DNA of 64,000 nucleotides from Palaemon carinicauda (Eukaryota; Arthropoda; Malacostraca; Decapoda; Palaemonidae): the NCBI RefSeq assembly GCF_036898095.1, contig NC_090751.1, positions 46,109,534 through 46,173,533 of the forward strand. Direction: 5' to 3'. The stretch's first letter is position 1, and each line of letters opens with the position of its first letter. The notes under the pieces are model-generated. The model had not been told where the DNA came from and did not search any database. It was given only the letters and a program-made list of their open reading frames with translations. The position numbers and the translations under genes are program-made. This document shows positions 54,003 to 64,000 of the stretch, one piece after another.

Positions 54003-54539
54003 GAAAGTACCAAATCAAAACCAAACTTTCTCAGGTACTATAAGTACTATAAGTATTTTCATTATGAAACTATAGAAGGGTTATATTACGATGTCATACG
54101 TAATCTATTGTCCATTTGTAATTTGCCATATGAAAGTTAGGTGTGGTGTAGTCATTTTTTTTCTTGCTTATTGTATATGGAGCAAAGGAATAGCTATTAA
54201 CATTTTCATAAGCACATTATACCAATATAAATTCTGCAGTGTCTGCGTTAATCTGGAGTGTTTGTCGTAGCTCTCTTAATTTTTGTTAGGATAAATTGAT
54301 AAAGCCTCATTAAATTTTATTTAAAGTACCTGAATATTTTATGACAGTTTTAACAAGCAGATATGAGAATTCTGTTGGGTCTCTTGATTGTGCAATAACT
54401 GCCTAAGGGTAGTATTTGTTGCTACGCTTATATAAGCCTTTGTCATTTAAAATAGGCAATGCCTTCATCGTAACTGGAATGGCAGTTGAATTACAGTAGT
54501 TGATAGATTCATCACGGATGTGAAAGTGTAAATAAGAGG
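54003..54539. other. Non-coding stretch with a dispersed repeat
   Basis: The part at 54290-54370 matches 33990-34085. Nothing else was recognised. Confidence 0.5.
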
Positions 54540-54813
54540 AAAGGTTGAATCGGTCTTCATTCTCTAGGGATCCCCCAAGCCATCCTGTTTTAGTGGGACA
54601 GGAGGTACGGGACTATGTTACTGGTCGCTGGATGAAAAAAGCCTTGCCTATTTCTGGACATGCAGCTATTCACTGATGTCTCGGAGGGGGTCCGCCATTG
54701 TGCACACTTGGCAGTCTAGTTGTCAGGTGTATGGCTAGCAGAAAAGTATCTGCATATCAACATGCTGGAAATGCAAGCAACACATTTATTCTTATAAGTA
54801 TTCAAAGAATTTT
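54540..54813 (+). pseudogene. RNase H remnant of old DIRS element F, left part
   Basis: One frame reads LFLDMQLFTDVSEGVRHCAH (first RNase H aspartate block, compare LVLPPDLTLFTDASNQGWGA in C), then LSGVWLAEKYLHINMLEMQA with the catalytic Glu, and LFLLVFKEF at the E insertion. The copy is decayed (one stop, altered glycines). Confidence 0.7.
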
Positions 54814-55112
54814 TTCTGGGTCGACCTGTGACGCCCGGTGGAAAAGGGTCCTTCCTTACACTTTTCTGATATAAATACTTCCAAATATACCAGAGAAAGT
54901 TAAAGTATGGAATGCAGAGGTTACTACCCTCGCGCGAGCACCGAGTGGGCGTCGTGTATAAAGCAGGGGCGTGTGAAAACCACTATTCACAGGCTGTCTT
55001 CCATTTAGATAATTCCTTCATCAAAGGGAAGGGCCGTAACAGAGGCCCTAGCTACTTTACCTGAGCCACTCTACTGACGCTAACGACATCTGTACTACAT
55101 CCTTCTGTTGGA
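54814..55112 (+). repeat. Left inverted terminal repeat of DIRS E with TATA box
   Basis: Inverted partner of 62190-62528, with high similarity. TATAAA lies at 54957-54962 in GTGTATAAAGCAGGGG, at the same relative place as in the B terminal repeats. Confidence 0.9.
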
Positions 55113-55683
55113 CTTCGTAAGCGTCGTTTTGGTCTTTTGTGCCGCTTGGTTTTTTCTGTTTTTGTGAAGTTTCATCATGACCGAGGCTCTCCTTGCTCCT
55201 GCACCAATGTTAAGTACCATAGATTTTTTGACAGACTTTTTAGTACCGGGCTAGTGTTATCTTAATTCATTTTAGTGTTTTTAGTGCGTACGGCTTTTGC
55301 CTTCCACGGCATTGGCGGCCATTGTTATTGTTTACGCTTTTACGTTTAACTTGTTATGCCCGTTTGGTACTTCTGTCATCTTAGGTTCATTATCTTTTAT
55401 ATTCTTTTGGCCTTGTGCCATTTATATTGTTATATTTTGAACCATATATATTTGTCTTGGTACATTTTATCGCTTACGAGTCCATAGTCTAGTCGAACCA
55501 AGAATAGCGTTCGGGGCTTTATTATAGTCGAGTTATTCCGTTTGGCGTTATCATAATTTCGCCATTTTTCACTCTTGTTCGTTCTCGTTTCGCTATTCTT
55601 CGTTCTTCTCTATTTATAGTTTTTGTTGATCATGGACTATTATGTGTATTTTATTTGATTCGTTTTAGTTTTCGTTATAGTAA

Positions 55684-55821
55684 CCACGAGAGAGAGAGAG
55701 GCTGGAGTTCCCGTTTTCTGTTCATACGGTCACGTGTCTCCCTCTCTCTCTCTCTCTCATTTATATTAGTTATACCTAGTACGAGAGCTGGAGTTCCCAT
55801 TTTCTGTTCATACAATCACAG

Positions 55822-55903
<82 letters not shown>

Positions 55904-55910
55904 CCCCTTG
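55684..55910. repeat. Duplicated segment and (CT)n microsatellite in the 5' region of DIRS E
   Basis: CTGGAGTTCCC-TTTTCTGTTCATAC occurs twice (about 55703 and 55790), each followed by CT runs; the second run spans about 55826-55901. The 90-codon frame here is translated CT repeat. Confidence 0.9.
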
Positions 55911-56610
55911 CGGGAATTACACATTGATTTTTTATTTACATGGTCATCTTGTGGTTACTTTTAGTTTATTTTGGGGCTAGTGTTTTAAATAGGTCCTGTC
56001 GTGTGTGAGTCTTTTGTATTGGTTATTTGGATGGCCCAGAGCCATCATTAGTTCCCCTAGTTCCATCCTCTCCCCGCTACGGCCTTGGGAGCTGGGTCTG
56101 AACGCCTATCCAACTCCGCCATACCATGAGCTGGGAACACGTACCTTTCTGTTATTCTGGTGCACTCCTCTGGCAGGGTTTCGGCCCCTCGGTGGTCCCT
56201 TGCACTTGACTCCGGCTTCGGCCCTCCCCACACAACTTATTCACCTTCCCCTCCCCCCGGAGGTTTCCTTCAGAGTTCTTGCGTAGATCATTCTACTTTT
56301 TATATAATATAATAGGGGTATTTATTATTTCAAGGACCTTTCATCGGATCTCCGGCATCCCCGGAGATCCTCCAATCACTAGTCACTGTTCTTCTGTAAT
56401 TACTACGAGCTCTGGCTCACTTAATATAGATTACTCCGTCGCACTACGGAGTGGGTTCACTCTTTTATTTATTGTAGTATTTACAGCGGAGCTCCGGCTC
56501 TCTTTTGTACGAACCTTAGCTCACATAATTATTCTCAGACTCTTTATAACTTCACTTGTTATATCAGAGTTTCCGAGAGCATCCAGACTTATGTCTTCCT
56601 TTTATTACAG

Positions 56611-57119
56611 AAAGTTCGCTGTGCTGCCAAGGGTTGCTCCGCCTCCTTTAGTGATCCGGTAGGTCACGATGTCTGCCGGTCTCACGCTCATTGTGCCATC
56701 CCCTTCGTCCGTGAGCCGGGCCAATCCCCTTACATGGTGTGGTTCCCAGAGGCATGCACGTTGTGTTATGACCTTGCGTCAATCCTGTGGAATGACAAGG
56801 TGAGTATTTTTCAATATTAATTGATAAGGTTATAACATATTTTGTGTTGAATTAATTTGTTACTTTCTGTGATACTGATATTTTGTACTTTCGGGGTATT
56901 TTCTCCGTCAGTCTGTAATATTCTCATCACTTCCAGGCCGACGAGGATGTCCTCCGGACCGCCAGAACGAGCCTCCGATCCTGGGTTTCGGGCTTTGGGC
57001 GTATTGCTCCCTCCGGATCCCCCTACCTCCTCGACGAAGACATGGCCTAGCGTCTCTTTCCGGGCTCCTCCTCAGCTGCGGTTCCCTCAATCTTAGCAGA
57101 GCCTATAATTGAATCCATC
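56611..57119 (+). pseudogene. N-terminal Gag exons of DIRS E with a predicted 137-bp intron
   Basis: An acceptor TTTTATTACAG ends at 56610. The exon 56611-56799 encodes a Cys/His cluster (KVRCAAKGCSASF, HDVCRSHAHCAIP, EACTLCYDL) comparable to the N-terminal cysteine cluster of Gag A. Then comes GACAAG followed by GTGAGT at 56800, and an acceptor TCATCACTTCCAG ending at 56936. The next exon (ADEDVLRTARTSLRSWVSGF) is in frame with the main Gag ATG at 57120 but has a TAG at 57048-57050. Intron phase is 0. The upstream exon carrying the true start was not found. Confidence 0.6.
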
Positions 57120-58922
57120 ATGGCGACTATCCCTCAGGACGAGAATCAACTCTCAGGAGACGTCGCCGACCTGAATATTAACGTTGAGCCCATGGACGAG
57201 CAGGCAAGTGGTGCGGAGTTGGCAGACCCTTTTCTCTCGTCCTCTATTTCCCCTGCCTCTTCTTTCCTCGGCTTTGATAAGCCTCAGGCTTCTACTTTGG
57301 ATCCCTCTCTCTCTGTACGACCCAAGGTGAAGCCCCTACGCAATTACAAACGTAAGTCTCGTACTTCAGCTTCGCCAGTCTCTGTATCTCCGGTCCCAGG
57401 ACCCTCCACTACTCCCGACATCCCTATGGGATCCAGACCTCAACCTTTCAAGAAAGGTAAGTCCGCTAAGGCCAAGGCTTCGTCAGCGGTCGGTTCCTCG
57501 GAACCCCTGTTGACAGAGATGATAAGAGATAGTGAAGACTCAGATGCAACGACAATCTGGGGCCATAACGGAGCTGAAGGCTATGGTGGCCAATCTACTC
57601 CATGCGGGGAATCAGGTGGCACCTCCATTAGCCCCAGACTCTTCTAAGTTGCCTCCTTTTGAGAAGAACAACCCATGGAGGTTCGCTCACCATGCACCCT
57701 ACATAGATGGTGCATTAACCCTAGAGGGATTAGGGACCCACCCTGTAGATGATCTTGAATTTTACCCTCCGGGGCTTCAGTTCCCCTTCAATGGCTTCGT
57801 CCGGCTGAAGGAACATGCTCTTGTTAGGATGGATAAAGTCCTTAAAGAGACTGTCATCTTCCCTAAGGAGCATGCCCAAGCTGTCTGGGCTAGGACTCTT
57901 GCCGACTGGGGTTGCGTCAACTCCAAACTGACCCCCCATAAAAGTTCGTATACAATTTTTACCACGCCTCAATCCGTTCCGTCTCCTCTGACGGATAAAG
58001 GGGCAGAGTTGACCATCCAGTCGGCCAAGGAGGGCTCCCCTGTGCCTGGCCTCAAGGAGACGGACCCCACCTCGATGCTTCTTCCGGGCTCCTCTGCCCT
58101 TTGGAAGGATGCCTCTGCTACCTTTTCGGTGGGAAAGTTCGACCCGGACTGCGCCTCATCTCTCTTCTCTGAGAAGCTCCCCAAGTTACCGGATCACCTT
58201 CTCAAGTCAGAGTTCGACGCTAGAAACAGACTAGGTAGGTCGCTTCACTCCATGATCTCGGCAGAGATGTTAGCCTCCCTATACCCGGATGAGTCTCTAT
58301 TCCGGGTGTTTGCTAAGAACAACCTCCAAATGTTCCAGTTCGACCTGCACGATTTTTGGACATCCCGGATAAACTGCAAGAAGTATGTTCTGGCGGAAGC
58401 GTCCGTTAGGCATGAGCCAAATAGACTCGTAGCTTCCTCCTGTTGGGGCAAGACCCTGTTTCCACAGGAGGAAGTAGACAAAGTCTTACAGGATGCTGCA
58501 AGGGCCAACCAGAACTTAAGAGTGAGATGGGGTCTTTCGACCAAAAGGAGGGTAGATTCAGGGAAGCAGTCTTTCTTCAAAAAGAAACAACGCTTCACCC
58601 CATACAAGACCAGCCGTGGTCAGTTCCATCAAGGCCCTCACTCGTCAACTCCTTCTACCTCTAAGACGGCTTCTCCGCATACAGCTCCTCCACCGCAGGT
58701 GGTTTACCTTCCTGCTCCCTAAGGTACCCATCCTACCCCCATGGCTCCTTGGATGCCCTCCCCGGCCTTCAATCCAGCTTACGAAACCTCTAGTACCCTT
58801 CAAGGATACTCTAGAGGCGGCAACAGGGGTAGAGGTTAGTTTCGCCACTGCGGCGGGCCAAGAGCCAGGGGTCCTCGTGGAGGACAGGGATCTAAATTCA
58901 CCCCCTCTCAATTAAGGGAATC
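57120..58922 (+). pseudogene. Gag of DIRS E
   Basis: A first frame starts MATIPQDENQLSGDVADLNI; a frame change near 57535 leads into AITELKAMVANLLHAGNQVA. A conserved-looking body follows (NNPWRFAHHAPYIDGALTLE, GRSLHSMISAEMLASLYPDE). The C-terminal part is rich in K, R, S and G (KKKQRFTPYKTSRGQF), has a stop at 58720-58722, then an RG-rich tail SRGGNRGRG, a second stop at 58837-58839 and GPRARGPRGGQG. Past these two stops the same frame runs straight into RT. Assigned as Gag by position and by the shared basic tail. Confidence 0.75.
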
Positions 58923-58929
58923 AGGTAGG

Positions 58930-60660
58930 AGGGAGACTACTGTATACCACTTCCGGGACCAATGGACCTTCAGTCCTTGGGCCCACAGCATAGTATCAAA
59001 AGGCCTAGGTTGGAAATGGTCACAAGGATCTCCACCTCCAGCAGTGACCTTCTTCCAGAAACCGACTCCAATCTTAGAGGAATACACCAAAGAATTACTC
59101 AAGAAGGCGGCCATAAAGAGAGTACGGTCACTGAAATTTCAAGGGCTCCTGTTCACAGTCCCTAATAAGAATTCGTCGGCGCTGAGAGTAGTCCTGGACT
59201 TGTCAAAACTGAATTCTTACATTCTTTGCGACAAGTTCCGTATGCTGACTGTCTCGCAGGTGCAGACCTTACTTCCCCGTGGGGCCGTCACCTCTATCGA
59301 TCTTACAGACGCCTATTATCACGTCCCAGTAGCACGAAACTTCTCCCCCTACCTCGGATTCCGCCTAGGCAAGAAGGCCTTCGCATTCAAGGTCATGCCC
59401 TTCGGCCTCAGCATAGCCCCCAGGATATTTACAAAACTGGGCGAGACAGTACTCGAACAACTCGGGAACCAAGGGATCAAAGTAGTTGCCTATCTGGACG
59501 ATTGGCTAATCTGGGCACAGTCGATCCCTGAATGCAACAAAGCTACAGCCAAAGTGATTCAATTCCTCAGCAAGTTGGGTTTCAAGGTCAACTTACAAAA
59601 CTCTCGCCTGCAACCGGCAAGCCACTTCGAATGGTTAGGCATCCAATGGGATCTCACAAGTCACAAGCTCTCTCTTCCTTCCAAGAAGGTCAGGAAGATA
59701 GCATCTAAGACAAAGAACTTTCTCAAACACAAACAGGTGTCCAGAAGAGCCTTAGAAAGAATCCTCGGCTTACTTCAATTTGCGTCAGTGACAGACCTCT
59801 TATTGAAAGCCCAACTCGACATCAACCGAGTTTGGAGAAAGAGAGCTACAATACATTTACGAGACAAGATTTTGTCGATCCCCTCAGTCCTGAAAAAGAG
59901 ACTCCGGCCATGGTCCAAACCAGAGAACCTTTCCAAATCGGTTCCTCTGCAATTCCCTCCTCATCAAGTGACGATTCATACAGACGCGTCTCTGAGTGGT
60001 TGGGGGGGGATATTACAACCAACAGATGTTTCAGGGCTCCTGGTCCCCCGCCATGAGACACTTCCACATCAATGTACTAGAAGCCATGGCAGTATTCTTG
60101 ACCCTGAAGCGGCTATCCCCTCCACGGTCCACTCATATCAGGATAGTCTCAGACAGCACAGCAGTGGTGCACTGCATAAACAGAAGCTGATCGAAATCTC
60201 CCAACCTCAGCCAAGTCCTGGTCACGATTTTTGCCTTGGCAGTAGAAAAGAACTGGTTCCTGTCGGCAACTCACCTGGCAGGTGTCCAGAACGTGATAGC
60301 GGACTCGCTATCCAGGACGAAACCACTGGAGTCAGAATGGTCTCTGGACATGAATTCTTTCCGGTGGATTTCCAGGCTGGTTCCCGGTCTCCAGGTGGTT
60401 CTATTTGCGACATAACTGAACCACAAACTTCCTTATGTGACCCCAAACCTGGACCCTCAGGCATATGCTATGGACGCTCTAACCCTGGATTGGAACCATT
60501 GGAAGAAGATTTACCTATTCCCTCCGGTGAATCTTCTGATGAAAGTCTTACACAAACTACGCTCCTTCCAAGGGGCAGTAGCTTTAGTAGCACCGCACTG
60601 GCCAAAGAGCAGTTGGTTTCCTCCTCCTCGAGTTGAAACTCCGCCCCTTCCGGATCCCAT
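58930..60660 (+). pseudogene. RT-RNase H-methyltransferase-like region of DIRS E
   Basis: The RT is intact in one frame up to about 60000: KRVRSLKFQGLLFTVPNKNS, RVVLDLSKLNSYI, SIDLTDAYYHVPVARNFSP (first Asp), VMPFGLSIAPRIFTKL and VVAYLDDWLIWAQS (YLDD). At 60002-60009 a run of eight G shifts the frame inside the RNase H motif TIHTDASLSGWGG, where seven would keep it. RNase H continues as FHINVLEAMAVFLTLKRL, IRIVSDSTAVVHCINRS and then a TGA (60188-60190), followed by NVIADSLSRTK. A TAA after LFAT and then LDWNHWKKIYLFPPVNLLMK and LVAPHWPKSSWF mark the methyltransferase-like part. Without these three changes the frame would be continuous. Confidence 0.9.
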
Positions 60661-61640
60661 TCCCCAAGCTGACCCAATTAGTCCAAACTCACTGTGTCAG
60701 ATTACTCAAGGATAGCCAAAACCCTAACTTTGTGGATTTCATGAAGTTTGCAGCCCGCAGAGATGCAAACATTGACCCGGAAAATGTCCTCTTCATAGAA
60801 TTAGCAGATTTCCTAAAGAATTCAGAACATTCTCGCATGACCTCTAATTTGGCCATCTCATTCTTTAAGTCCCTATTTGACAAGGGCCTAGCAGCTAGCA
60901 CTATAACCACGATTAAGTCGGCTCTGAAGATGATCTTCCTCGTGGGTTTCAATATTGACCTGGCAGATTCCTATTTTTCATCTATTCCGAAGGCATGCGC
61001 TAGGCTCAGACCTTCGGTGCGCCCACAAAAGGTCTCTTGGTCTCTGAACTATGTACTAAAGCTAGCTTCAGACACGGATAACGAATCCTGCTCCTACATC
61101 ACTCTTCTTAGGAAGACCTTATTCCTAACGGCTTTGGCCTCAGGTGCTAGAATCTCAGAATTAGCAGCTCTCTCACGTAATCCTGAAAATATGGATTTCC
61201 TCCCGTCAGGCGAAGTTCTACTTTCTCCAGACAGAGCTTTCCTAGCTAAAAACGAGGACCCGCAAAGTGGTGGTCCCCTTGGAAGATTATCCCTCTTCTC
61301 CAAGATACTTCTCTGTGTCCAGTCACTACACTCAAGGCATTTTTTAGCTAGAACCGCCACCCGCTCGTCTGGCCCCTTGTTTCTCAGAGAACAAGGAGGC
61401 ACTATTTCCATTCAAGGCATCAGGCAACAAATCCTTTACTTTATTAAGGAAGCTGACCCGGAATCATTTCCCCATGCTCATGATATCCGGTCGGTAGCAA
61501 CCTCCATCAATTACTTTCAGAACATGGATTTTGATGACCTTAAGAAGTATACGGGTTGGAAATCTCCTATGGTTTTCTAACGCCACTATTTGAAGAACCT
61601 ACAGGCCCTTAAATTCCCCACGGTTGCAGCTGGGAGTCTT
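60633..61640 (+). pseudogene. Tyrosine recombinase of DIRS E, stop before the catalytic tyrosine
   Basis: The open part (315 codons to 61580) has LADFLKNSEHSRMTSNLAIS, an FKSLFDKGLAASTITTIKSA core-binding segment, ALASGARISELAALSR (first Arg), HAHDIRSVATSINYF (His-x-x-Arg) and YTGWKSPMVF (Trp). A TAA at 61578-61580 then interrupts it, and the next codons are RHYLKNLQALKF with the nucleophilic Tyr. One base change separates it from a full-length enzyme of about 335 residues. Confidence 0.9.
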
Positions 61641-62058
61641 ATCTCCCCCAATAATCTCTTTGCTCTTCCTTTTCATCCATCTCTCTCCTTCTTCCTCCTA
61701 CCTGCCACTCTCGCCATGTCGCCGCTCTCGTTGGTGGTTCGTTTAGCCCTAGAATTGTTACCATTACTTCATTACCCTGGTTATTACCTGTTAGTATGTT
61801 TAACCTTACCTTATGTTATTTCATGTTACCATTCTTTAGCCATGTAAGGATTGAGTTCGTGTTGTTTTGATTCTCGGGATGATTCCCTGCATTTCATCTT
61901 ATTGTTACTCCATATTTTGGATTCCTGTTTGGCTAATGTGTAGTTTTTTATAGTTTGCCTACCTTAATATAGTATTTTGTTTTTGGTACATGGTGTTTGA
62001 TTTTATCCTTATTATTTGATAGTGTTTATTGGGCTTGGAAGGCATTCTCTGGTACATT
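61641..62058 (+). other. 3' non-coding region of DIRS E
   Basis: No frame was recognised; pyrimidine-rich at the start and T-rich towards the internal complementary region. Confidence 0.5.
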
Positions 62059-62147
62059 TTCACCGGGCGTGACAGGTCGACCCAGAAAAGGGATTTTGAC
62101 AAAGGAAAAATCTATTTCTGGGGAGATACCTGTGACGCCCGGTGAAA
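62059..62147. repeat. Internal complementary region of DIRS E
   Basis: The first half is the reverse complement of the left edge (GACAGGTCGACCCAGAAAA) and the second half the reverse complement of the right edge (TTTTGACAAAGGAAAAATC, CTGGGGAGATACCTGTGACG). Confidence 0.9.
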
Positions 62148-62189
62148 CCCTTCCCTTACGTTGCCCCACCCTTTCCTTTCCAAGCCATA

Positions 62190-62528
62190 GTTCTTGCAGA
62201 AGGATGTAGTACAGATGTCGTTAGCGTCGGGCGTCGGTAGAGTGGCTTAGGAAAAGTAGCTAGGGCCTCTGTTATGGCCCTTCCCTTTGATGAAGGAATT
62301 ATCTTAATGGAAGACAGCCTGTGAATAGTGGTTTTCACACGCCCCTGCTTTATACACGACGCCCACTGGGTGCTCGCGCGAGGGTAGTAACCTCTGCATT
62401 CCATACTTTAACTTTCTCTGGTATATTTGGAAGTATTTATATCGGAAAAATGTAAGGAAGGACCCTTTTCCACCGGGCGTCACAGGTATCTCCCCAGAAA
62501 TAGATTTTTCCTTTGTCAAAATCCCTTT
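62190..62528 (-). repeat. Right inverted terminal repeat of DIRS E
   Basis: Inverted copy of the left ITR with a longer, different outer edge. TATAAA on the minus strand is at 62349-62354. Confidence 0.9.
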
Positions 62529-62700
62529 AAGGAGGCACATGAGGAATGTTAGTGTCGCCACCATCTCGTTAATTTACATCGACAATCAATGGGGTACAGT
62601 GGTGCTCCATCTTTGTAAATTAACAAAACATGCACATCTGGGCAGCATTTCTCGTAGAGCTGTCAGCCGGTTATATCCCGTGTAAGTGGTTGCCGAGTTG
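62529..62700 (+). pseudogene. RNase H remnant of DIRS F, right part
   Basis: The frame continues from LFLLVFKEF (54813) with RRHMRNVSVATISLIYIDNQ and WGTVVLHLCKLTKHAHLGSI, aligning with the LAGHSVVVMSDNTTVVAYIN and KQGGT block of element C. The third catalytic Asp region is decayed. Sequence homology is lost after about 62700. Confidence 0.7.
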
Positions 62701-64000
62701 CTTATAAGGCCCCATAGCCAGGCTATGTATCCCAGATTCATTAATAAAATTCTCCTGGGCAAGATACTAGCATATACTCAATCACGGGGGTAGGTTGTAG
62801 TATCAGAGCCCTTACATCTTTGTATAGTGGAAAGGCATCTTGCCATATGGTGTTCACCTGGAATATGTCTTTCATATACCAGAACGGATAACTCCGGGTC
62901 ATGTTCCCCCACTTTCAGACACTTGGGCATTGTTTGAAAATGAATCTCCTGGATGCGTAATCCTTTCTTCCATTCAGCCTGTTTCACGGGCTGATAATTG
63001 ATGGTGATCACGATGTCTCAGGATGACCTTGCTGGCTTCTAGGTAGCCACAAGCAAGTGTATCCCAATTTGTTAGCTTTGTCATGATCGAGAAAACTACT
63101 CCCATGAACCACAATTCTGTCAGCCACACCATAAGAAGTACCACCATTCTGTGTAGTAGTATGCACTTCACGGTTGGAAACTATCCTGCTTATCCTTAGA
63201 GCAAAAGTTTTTTTGTTATTTTCTTTTGCAAAGGACTGGACAGGAGATATCTGGGTACTACAGCTATGTACCAGGAAAATTGGATAATTTTGTGATTCAT
63301 CGTAGAAGTGGTACTTCTTAATTTGTATTGTATATTGCTGAATGGCCTTTAATGCCCTAGTGCTTGGCTTGAGGACTAAATTTTGTAATCCTAATCCTAG
63401 TCCCATGGGAACATCTCTAGTACAGATTGATGACTTTGTAACCTAAGTTCTACTCAAAGAAGTGAATTATGGTCAGACTTTTGACTGAAGGGCATAGTCC
63501 TCTTCATTGGAGATGTCTTTGCTTGCAAAAAGGCTTTTAAGTAGTCTTACTCCCCCAGGACCTCAGGCCTCCAGAGTTGGATGTGATCTGTATTCTCGGG
63601 TATTAAGCATATAGTGCTTGTACGAGTCTTTGTGAAGGCTTCCCTTGTCTGGATTAGTGCATTGTGATGTTCTTATTCAGCATCTTCTCCGCCGCATGAT
63701 GCCAACTGTCTTGGTCTTGGTGCTCCTGCAATTATGTAAACAGCTCAGTGATTTACTTGCTTTGCCTAATGAGCCTATCCCTCCCACAGACATTTGACAG
63801 AGGTCCTAGAGGGTCCAGTTGTGCTACATTGCAGGCTAAGTTCCTCCAAGTGTTTCAGCCCTCCTCAGGTTATTCTTTGCTTTGAGTTTTCTGATGACAG
63901 AGGTGTTGATATTAAGTGCTGGCCTCTGCCATCTGAAGGAGAAAGTTGAGTAACGCTTTAATTCTAGCACAGTCGGTATACACTGGGATCATCTGTCTGT
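62701..64000. other. Right end of window, nothing firm
   Basis: Presumably decayed DIRS F or unrelated DNA. Two minus-strand open frames (63008-63406, 132 codons, and 62778-63011, 77 codons, overlapping by 4 bases) have ordinary amino-acid composition but no family I recognise. I do not call them genes. No RNA gene or clear repeat was seen. Confidence 0.4.

Larger units (their letters stand above)
54814..62528 (+). mobile_element. DIRS-type retrotransposon, element E, inserted in element F
   Basis: The left edge TTCTGGGTCGACCTGTGACG and an inverted right end at about 62190-62528 bound the element. The internal complementary region at 62059-62147 joins the two edges (GGTCGACCCAGAAAAGGG and then TTTTGACAAAGG). 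The order is Gag (with a predicted intron), RT, RNase H, methyltransferase-like, YR. Gag and RT share one frame once two stop codons are ignored. At least eight disabling changes are visible. It belongs to a different family from A, C and D and is related to B and to the solo terminus at 24096. Confidence 0.92.

Noticed and set aside
55655..55927. 90-codon frame with long serine/leucine tail
   Set aside because: Translated CT microsatellite.

Overview
This is a repeat-rich animal (metazoan) nuclear segment. The one recognisable host gene has spliceosomal introns. The window also has long CT, AG, AT and AAT microsatellites, non-LTR retrotransposon pieces, a tRNA-derived SINE, a Tigger DNA transposon, and above all DIRS-type tyrosine-recombinase (YR) retrotransposons. 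That mixture fits an arthropod, most probably a decapod crustacean; the species is inferred, not proven.

Layout. 1-4534: a fold-back/MITE-like element with a three-unit 133-bp tandem repeat, a tRNA-SINE, CT and AT microsatellites and two minus-strand LINE fragments. 4535-11383: DIRS element A, apparently complete, with Gag, RT-RNase H-methyltransferase-like and YR reading frames, 159-bp identical inverted terminal repeats (ITRs) and an internal complementary region. It sits inside the RT gene of the second LINE, which resumes at 11384. 12511-18230: old minus-strand DIRS element B with diverged ITRs and fragments of RT, RNase H and YR. 20864-27760: the only recognised host gene, a minus-strand NUDT14-like UDP-sugar pyrophosphatase. 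Five coding exons assemble to 210 residues, with a probable 5' UTR exon and an RFX X-box-like site upstream; its introns hold a hAT/ZBED remnant, a solo DIRS ITR and a LINE tail. 28,200-34,370: mostly non-coding sequence with microsatellites, a CRE-like palindrome and a broken plus-strand LINE. 34372-50755: DIRS element D, split by the younger insertion of related DIRS element C (36260-44234). 50,935-54,002: an AAT-tailed repeat split by a nearly intact Tigger transposon (51410-53847). 54,540-64,000: old DIRS element F, split in its RNase H domain by DIRS element E (54814-62528).

How it works together. The window is a stack of insertions, and several joins can be read exactly because removing the younger element restores the older reading frame (A out of a LINE, C out of D, E out of F, Tigger out of an AAT-tailed repeat). 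DIRS elements make a Gag, an RT/RNase H with a DAM-methylase-like tail, and a tyrosine recombinase instead of a DDE integrase; their ITRs and internal complementary regions are used to rebuild a circular DNA that the recombinase integrates without target duplication. A has all frames open. C has an intact RT but a broken Gag and one YR frameshift. B, D, E and F are pseudogenes.

The most unusual material is in the C/D family: serine/arginine-like repeats in Gag, a 26-bp array whose period is not a multiple of three (so every frame is open on both strands), repeated UUCG-tetraloop hairpins in the 5' region, and a 28-bp perfect palindrome in each ITR of C. Element E also shows a likely spliced intron in Gag.
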